This document shows positions 58,236-64,000 of a stretch of DNA of 64,000 nt, in pieces. Position 1 is the first letter of the stretch. Each line of letters begins with the position of its first letter. Source of the stretch: Histomonas meleagridis (taxonomy: Eukaryota > Parabasalia > Tritrichomonadida > Dientamoebidae); contig WSYJ01000182.1 in NCBI GenBank assembly GCA_020186115.1, forward strand, positions 186,001-250,000, in the 5' to 3' direction. Made by a program: the position numbers and the translations under genes. The notes under the pieces were generated by a model. It was given only the letters and a program-made list of their open reading frames with translations. It was not told the DNA's origin and searched no databases.

Positions 58236-58404
58236 TTCCTTTTACTTAGTTCCAATGTCAAATCAAGTAAAAAATAAACAATTCAATTTCCCAGAAAACA
58301 CAAAAGTGACAAAAGATGGCATTTGGTCTCTTTCGATTTGAAATCCATTTTAGACAATGAATTTCGATCAACTTCTTAAAAAAAATATTCATTTAAAAAA
58401 ACAT

Positions 58405-59280
58405 TTATTTGTATTTCCTCCATTGATGTAATATGCGACTTAATCTTCCAACATGAATATTTTCTTGTAAGACCCCATTTGTGTTATTTTTTTCAGGGCA
58501 ATATTCAGGTACTGTTAGTTTTCCATTAATTACCAGATGTGCTGAATATTGGGGAAAAAGGATTGGATCGTTGAGAAGATCGATTAATGGAGTGCCTTCC
58601 TTAGAGTGAAGTCTGCGAATTTCTTTGTTCTTCGGAAGAAGCCTTTCAAAAGCTTCATCGTCGAAAACCATCTGATCTGAATTTTGATCAGGAAGTGTCT
58701 GTGTGAAGTAAATTCGCCGCTTCGGAGCTGGCTGTGTTTGTTCCTGTTCTGGGTCTTCTTTAGATTCTTCAGATTTAATATTAGTTTTTTTCTCATTTTG
58801 TTCTTCTGTGTGTTCTTTGATTGAGGTTTCTTGTTGTGAGTGCTGGCGTTGAGGTTGTAATTGTGTTTGTTGGTTTTCTTCAGTTTTAATTTCAAAATGA
58901 TCAGGATAACGAGCAAGTTTAGATTCCTCAATTTGAACTGTTGTTGGCAATCCATTAAATTGGATTAGTACTTGATTGTTTGAAATTGTTTCAATAACGA
59001 CAGCATCATAAAACATTGTGGACCATTCTTTTTCTTCATCATCATACCAAAGAGCTAAAACCTTCTCTCCTGGGTTATATTTACCTAATGTTGATGGTGA
59101 TTGAGTAACATGATCCTTGGATACTGTATATTTTTTATTTTCTTGTGATTCATCGTATTCATCACATACAACAAATTCTCCAGTTGGAAGAATTGATTCA
59201 ATGCGTGTTAATATCCAAGCGTTTCCATCTTGATATGGAACATATGCAGCACAGAGTTGCCCTGGTTCAAGATTCAACGT
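58405..59280 (-). CDS. SGF29-like tandem Tudor protein, non-AUG start
   Basis: About 290 residues. The N-terminal ~130 form a tandem Tudor pair like SGF29, the H3K4me-reading SAGA subunit: CAAYVPYQDGNAWILTRIES, VCDEYDES and VLALWYDDEE, with aromatic cage candidates. A Glu/Gln-rich linker and a basic C-terminal segment follow. The conserved domain begins at once, yet no in-frame ATG lies before it: the codons are ACG-TTG-AAT-CTT after a stop 24 bp upstream. ACG (59278-59280), one base from ATG, is the best start candidate. aaccgtc at 59304-59310 is the promoter word. Confidence 0.7.
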   Translation of the reverse strand, partial: TLNLEPGQLCAAYVPYQDGNAWILTRIESILPTGEFVVCDEYDESQENKKYTVSKDHVTQSPSTLGKYNPGEKVLALWYDDEEKEWSTMFYDAVVIETISNNQVLIQFNGLPTTVQIEESKLARYPDHFEIKTEENQQTQLQPQRQHSQQETSIKEHTEEQNEKKTNIKSEESKEDPEQEQTQPAPKRRIYFTQTLPDQNSDQMVFDDEAFERLLPKNKEIRRLHSKEGTPLIDLLNDPILFPQYSAHLVINGKLTVPEYCPEKNNTNGVLQENIHVGRLSRILHQWRKYK

Positions 59281-59506
59281 AAATAAAGAGAATATTACCC
59301 TTTAACCGTCGTTTTTACCCCTTTGAAACATGAAATTCTAAAACAAATTTTTTCCAATTATATCAAGATATAATGTGCTTAAAAGATTGAGCTAGCTCAT
59401 CTGCAAATGATTTTAGAGATGGCATTTTTTTCAAAAATAGATATATAAAAGATACATTTTAGTATAATGAGTTTTATTGGTTTCTATCAACAAAAAACAA
59501 TAGGAT

Positions 59507-60184
59507 TCAATCATTTGTAATAATTTTCATAATCCTTTTATCTTCAAGAGAATCAAAAACATATGTGTGACTTGGAAATCCACGCATATGTACACCTGTC
59601 CGAACAACGATTGCTTCAAATCCAAGCTCTATTGCTGATTTAGCGTCGTCTATTGTATCCCCTATGTGAACCATCTTCGAAAATTGTTTGATATTTTTTT
59701 CTTTCAAAGCTTTTTCGAGGGAAGATTCTATCGCAGACTTCTTACCAGTGAATGAAAATCCACAAATTTTGCTATCGAAGTATTTGGATAGTCCAACTCT
59801 TCGAAGTTTTTCCCATGCAACCAATTCATTATTTCCGGTTGAAATTCCTAATGTAATATTTTCCATGGAAGAAAGCTCTCTAAGTAATTTTTCTGCCCCT
59901 GGTAGTTGTTTTAGTTCACTTTTGACCTCAAAAAAGCATTTTTCGAAATTTTTTGAAAAAACATCAAAAAATTCTTTTGATGGTTCAATTCCATGAGATT
60001 TTACAATTTCGTCAACTGTGTCTTTTTTCACAAATTTGTTTGTGTTATTTTTAATTTGATTTATTGATGTTTCGCCAATTGTACGTTTCATTGCTTGAAT
60101 AAAGAGACTTGGGTTTGGACCTGATTTTGCGTATTTTAGGAGTGTTCCATCTACATCAAATGAAACAAAAGTTTGTTTTTTCAT
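59507..60184 (-). CDS. HAD-superfamily hydrolase
   Basis: 225 residues. Motif I FDVDGTLLK with the nucleophile and acid/base aspartates, motif II STGN, a lysine before AIESSLEKAL, and motif IV HIGDTIDDAKSA. A helical cap sits at ~20-80, so it belongs to the Cof/PGP-like type with a small C1 cap. Likely phosphatase of small phosphometabolites such as phosphoglycolate or a sugar phosphate; substrate not readable from sequence. Intact. Confidence 0.9.
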   Translation of the reverse strand: MKKQTFVSFDVDGTLLKYAKSGPNPSLFIQAMKRTIGETSINQIKNNTNKFVKKDTVDEIVKSHGIEPSKEFFDVFSKNFEKCFFEVKSELKQLPGAEKLLRELSSMENITLGISTGNNELVAWEKLRRVGLSKYFDSKICGFSFTGKKSAIESSLEKALKEKNIKQFSKMVHIGDTIDDAKSAIELGFEAIVVRTGVHMRGFPSHTYVFDSLEDKRIMKIITND

Positions 60185-60660
60185 GAAAGTTTGTTGTCAC
60201 TTTTATATTTTCTTCGAAATTCTTTTTTCTTCATTTCTCATTTATATAAATTGCATATAAAAAAATTATAGTAAATAATTGTTCGTAGAATTTAAGAGGG
60301 CACAAAAAATCTGGTTTTTGTTTTAATCACAATATTTTTTAGTTAAAAAATTTGATATCCATCCTTAAGATGTTGACCGTTTACAATTTCAAACAGTTAT
60401 GGAGGACGTTTATTTTTATTTTTGACGTTTATAAATGATCATGAAACTTTTTTATTCATTTTCTTCTAAATGAAAAGAAATAATGAATTATATACATTAA
60501 AATCTCTTCAAAACACTATTTCGAGCATGATCAAAAACAGTGTTATGCATGGTGATCAAAAAATAATATGTCTTTTCCATATTCTTTTAAGATTACTCTT
60601 TGCAAGTTTGTGCATTACTCTTTTGTTTCTAAAATGAAAGACTTTGATTTTTTTTTTAGT
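60185..60660. other. Intergenic
   Basis: AT-rich; no coding sequence seen. Confidence 0.45.
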
Positions 60661-61495
60661 TTCTGAAAGCTGTTGAAATTAAGGAATTAAAAAAATGTGA
60701 ATGCAAATTTTTGATGTTTTTTCTTGGTTCTCTTAAAACTAAAGAATCAGATTATCTTCTTGAAAAGCTCTATAAACAAAATATCATTAGCTCTGAGTTG
60801 CTTAAGCAAAAAGAATCATTGTACTTTGTCCATTTTAAATCTTTAGACTGAATAAAAAATTAGGGAGGTAATAATATATTTCGTTTTAATGATAAATATC
60901 AATTTCTTTAGGATGTTTTTATGATCCAAACAAAAAATACTGTTAAAGAACTTTCAAAAAATGATTGGGTGCTTCATAAGAACTTAATTATTGAAGGAAT
61001 TATTCCAAATGATTTTGCAAAAATAATTCAAAATGATGAAATAGTAAAACTTCACGAAATTTCATCACTCGAAGATTTTGATTTTATCCATTTTATTCAT
61101 TCTCCACTTTATGAGAGATGTGATTTTATTAACCCATATCATGTTAAACTTATTAAATATGCTGCATTTTTTGGATCAATTAAATGTTTTGAATATTTAC
61201 TTGTTAATGGTTCGGATATAAAAAATATAGGCAAATATGCAATTGCAAGTTCATTTATGTAAACAAAATTATTCATCATTTTTAGGTGATCTTGAGGCTG
61301 AGATTGAATTTCATTGGAATGATATTTTTTGTTATTATCTTTGATAGTAAAATAATAAAAATTTATGGTTTAGAAGAATTAAGAAAAAAATGTGCTCTAT
61401 ATATAATTATGAAATTTTATTATTCTTGATTGAAGAAGGCACGAAAATATATGATAATATAATTAAATTAGCAGAATTTTTTTTTTTGAATTAAA
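60661..61495 (+). pseudogene. DUF3447/ankyrin pseudogene
   Basis: Fragments match the protein encoded at 18149-19072 in order: ESDYLLEKLYKQNIIS (60740 region), an open stretch 60921-61262 with ELSKNDWVLHKNLIIEG and SPLYERCDFIN, then a shifted frame with SSFLGDLEAEIEFHWNDIF and LLFLIEEGTKIYDN. Stops (TGA near 60850), a frame shift near 61258 and missing pieces make it non-functional. It is in the opposite orientation to the 18-kb gene. Shared ordering shows descent from one family. Confidence 0.8.
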
Positions 61496-62609
61496 ATCTT
61501 GATGATCATCAATTTGTTGTCTTCTTTGAAATCTGGTGTAAATGGATCATCATCAATGTTCCCAATATTCATTACTGCTCCATTTGTATCTTATGTTTTA
61601 GCAATATATGTTTCTTCTTTATATACATATTCATTAGTTTTTTGTTTTTGTTTTGATTAAAAACAATTACAATAATGGTCTAAAATTTGGAAAAAATACT
61701 AATGCAAAATGAATTAGTAATAATTTTATTAGCATTGTATTTCATCAACAAAATGAAGAATATTTATTTGCAAAATTTACCCATCTTTGATATATCAAAG
61801 TCTTATTGGGAATGAAAATTATTATTCAGATGAATATATTAATGTCATTTTATAGTGTACTGTTCAAGCACATTTGTTATCCAAAATGAAATGGAAATAA
61901 AACAATTGAAATATCAAATTTATTTCAAGTATAAGATCATGACAGTTTTATTAATGTATTTTTATAATTTATATAAAAGTATTGGAAATTTGATTTTGGG
62001 GTTATATATAGGAATTTTATGATGACACGAAATGAATCAAATTTTTAACACTTTTGATAATAGTCATTTTATTACATTACAATATGTATTGTTATTAATA
62101 TACCGAATATCTGGTTTTAATGTTCCAATTGTTTTGTAATTTTTATCTATTACTTTTGTATTTCTGTTAAATACTATGTTATTATTTTTATAATTATTCT
62201 CTGTATTACAAATTCATGAATAAAAAATGATGAATTTCTCAATTTTTCAGTAAAAAAAATAAACAAAATTTGGTCCATCAAATTCTTTCACTAACACAAA
62301 CATCAACTCAATAAAATTCATTTTTATTTAATAAATAAATAATCATCCCCATTTACTTCTCCAACGTAAACACAATAAAAAACTGATGGAGACTACTTTT
62401 GATCGTTTTTAACAGAAATACCATTCAAAAAGTTGAATTTGGTGTTACGTTATTTTGCTGTAAATAATTCAAACATTCTTAAAGAATAGAAAATTTCTGA
62501 GACGTTTCTCTCTTTATATAACGTCAAGTTCAAACCGACGGTTGTTGGCTGGCAAACTTTGTTGAACCAGTTTTTCTGATAAACCTCAGGTTCATTTCAC
62601 TACTTATAT
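61496..62609. other. Intergenic with weak coding scraps
   Basis: A minus-strand stretch at about 61500-61640 reads NIDDDPFTPDFKEDNK with one stop, and a plus stretch near 61793-61854 reads GNENYYSDEYINVIL. Both look like relics, unidentified. TCATTTCAC at 62592 is an initiator-like word 18 bp before the next ATG, and gacggttg lies at 62537-62544. Confidence 0.35.
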
Positions 62610-63035
62610 ATGCAGCCTTCGCGTATTAAAACAGGCCGTCCGAAGTTTCACATTCGTGCTCGGTATATCAAGTATGACAATGAGATATATGAACTTGATC
62701 CTAAAGGAAAGTTAATCAAAACTGACCAAATTCAACCTCAGCATATTTGTTCTAATCCGCCAAACAATGATATTAAACAAAACCTTCCAGTATCTGATAC
62801 TTTAGAAGAACAACCCAAACTTAATCCAGAAGTATTTATTGAAAATAATTTTTCTTATTATAATGAATTCTATCAGAAACCTTCAGAAGAATTTAACTAC
62901 TATAATTCTTTTGGACTTAATCCGTCAGAAATAATTATTGACACTTCTAATGATTGTAATTATGAATTAGACCCATTTTTTGATCCGCTAAATGATATCG
63001 ATTATTCACACTTAACATTTGGTGAAGACCTCTAA
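62610..63035 (+). CDS. Small acidic Asn/Tyr-rich protein, unknown (possible AT-hook)
   Basis: 141 residues. The N-terminus is basic with KTGRPKFHIRARY (GRP core like an AT-hook) followed by NEIYELDPKGKLIK. From ~60 on it is rich in Asn, Tyr, Asp, Glu and Pro, e.g. SEEFNYYNSFGLNPSE, ending acidic (FGEDL), like an activation domain. No signal peptide. A transcription or chromatin role is a guess. It has a clear promoter: gacggttg and TCATTTCAC upstream. The frame is intact. Confidence 0.6.
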   Translation: MQPSRIKTGRPKFHIRARYIKYDNEIYELDPKGKLIKTDQIQPQHICSNPPNNDIKQNLPVSDTLEEQPKLNPEVFIENNFSYYNEFYQKPSEEFNYYNSFGLNPSEIIIDTSNDCNYELDPFFDPLNDIDYSHLTFGEDL

Positions 63036-63069
63036 TTTTATTCAATTATCTTATGATAATTTTTATTTA

Positions 63070-63227
63070 ACCACTTAATTATGTGGTGTATTTTTTAACC
63101 CATTAATGTATGGGGAAAAATAACTAAAATAATTTAAAAATTATACCCATTAATATATGGGAAAAAAATAAAATATACCCTTTGGTATAAAGGTGTATGA
63201 AAGTATTCAAGTCCATAACATGGACTT
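63070..63227. repeat. Cluster of five short hairpins downstream of the orphan gene
   Basis: Inverted repeats in order: ACCAC/GTGGT (63070-63087), CCCAT/ATGGG (63099-63114), CCCAT/ATGGG (63146-63161), a ~10-bp stem with one bulge ending CTTT/AAAG (63175-63198), and AAGTCCAT/ATGGACTT with loop aac (63209-63227). All lie within 160 bp after the stop at 63035. Confidence 0.7.
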
Positions 63228-64000
63228 AATATAAAAATATAAACATCAGCAAAACATTCAATCTTTGAGTAAAAACTGATTTACTTAAATCTAATATTTT
63301 TTTTATAAAGAAATGAGAACCAGGAAGATAATAACATCAGTTTTCTTAAAGAAGATAATAATTTACATTTCATTCTGTTATCAAGAAATTATGAATTTCC
63401 TGTGAACAAATTATTTTTAATTAAGCGAAAGAAAATCTTTGATCACCAATTCATCAAACAATGAATTTATTATATATAAATTTTCCAATTTCATTATTAT
63501 AATTTGGTATATCAAACATTTTATTCACAAAATGAAACTAATGATATTATATATTTAATATCTAAAGATAATTCATAGTAAAGTAGAAGAAACCAACTTT
63601 TGATGAATTTTAATGTTTATATAAAAATATATTTAAACTAGACTGGCCCAAAATGACCGATTTAAATTCTTTTAATATGATATACTTCATGTTAAAATGT
63701 AATACCAAATGAAATTAAAAAAAAATGCTTACAACGAAGAAGTAATTTAAAAACATGAACTACAGTTGTAAATAATAGAAACGATACCCCAAAATGGTCT
63801 TATTATAGAAACACTTTTTTTAAATCTTTCATAATGCAATAATTTAAAGTAATTACATCTGTTCCATGCACATTTTTTGATATCAGCAAAAGAAATATTT
63901 TTCCGGAGATTTTTGTCTCATCCTTTATGTACGTCGTTTCCTATAACTTACCACAATAACATAAATATACTAAAAATATATTATAGTTAATACATAAGAC
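63228..64000. other. Intergenic to right edge
   Basis: AT-rich, no gene supported. Confidence 0.45.

Overview
The window looks like nuclear DNA of a parabasalid protist, most likely a trichomonad close to Tritrichomonas (inference). It is very AT-rich, the genes are packed on both strands, and no canonical GT-AG intron is needed for any convincing gene. Several starts lie just downstream of TCAY(T/A)-like initiator sequences, as described for Trichomonas. The content is also trichomonad-like: DUF3447/ankyrin proteins, a 486-residue S-adenosylhomocysteine hydrolase, saposin-like secreted proteins and an LRR-PP2C phosphatase. The gene content is eukaryotic, with one clear bacterial-type cupin pseudogene.

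Layout. 0-8 kb: partial membrane metallophosphoesterase, LRR-PP2C phosphatase, Rab GTPase, SAH hydrolase. 8-14 kb: secreted four-domain saposin-like precursor, then a membrane-anchored Glu/Lys rod ending in gelsolin-like repeats. 14-19 kb: TMEM18-like protein, bromodomain protein, and a DUF3447/ankyrin gene followed by a decayed ankyrin array of ~170-bp period. 19-32 kb: UBR-type E3 ligase, tRNA-Glu, TPR/armadillo protein, C2/proline-rich protein, Vps15-like protein, type I membrane protein. 32-47 kb: small unknown protein, HID1-like protein, two MFS sugar transporters, Qa-SNARE, broken cupin gene, Rxt3-like protein, catalytically dead USP, fidgetin-like AAA ATPase, small histone-fold-like ORF, metallophosphoesterase. 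47-64 kb: proline-rich/beta-helix protein, 32-bp minisatellite, Cys-rich secreted protein, two Arl8-like copies flanking an importin-beta gene, SGF29-like reader, HAD hydrolase, second ankyrin pseudogene, orphan acidic protein with a hairpin-rich 3' flank.

There are no operons, but two themes recur. One is membrane traffic (Rab, Vps15, HID1, syntaxin-16 type SNARE, Arl8). The other is chromatin and ubiquitin (bromodomain, SGF29, Rxt3-like, UBR E3, pseudo-USP).

Most unusual features: the ankyrin array with ~70-nt inserts at the same site of each repeat; the recent Arl8 duplication whose ends match a transcript unit and which carries a 132-bp in-frame deletion; the dead USP; the cupin pseudogene; a rise in GC toward the 3' ends of many genes; and several intergenic scraps that read like decayed 3' gene ends. 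Several starts given here are downstream ATGs chosen instead of GTG/TTG codons that merely extend the open frame.
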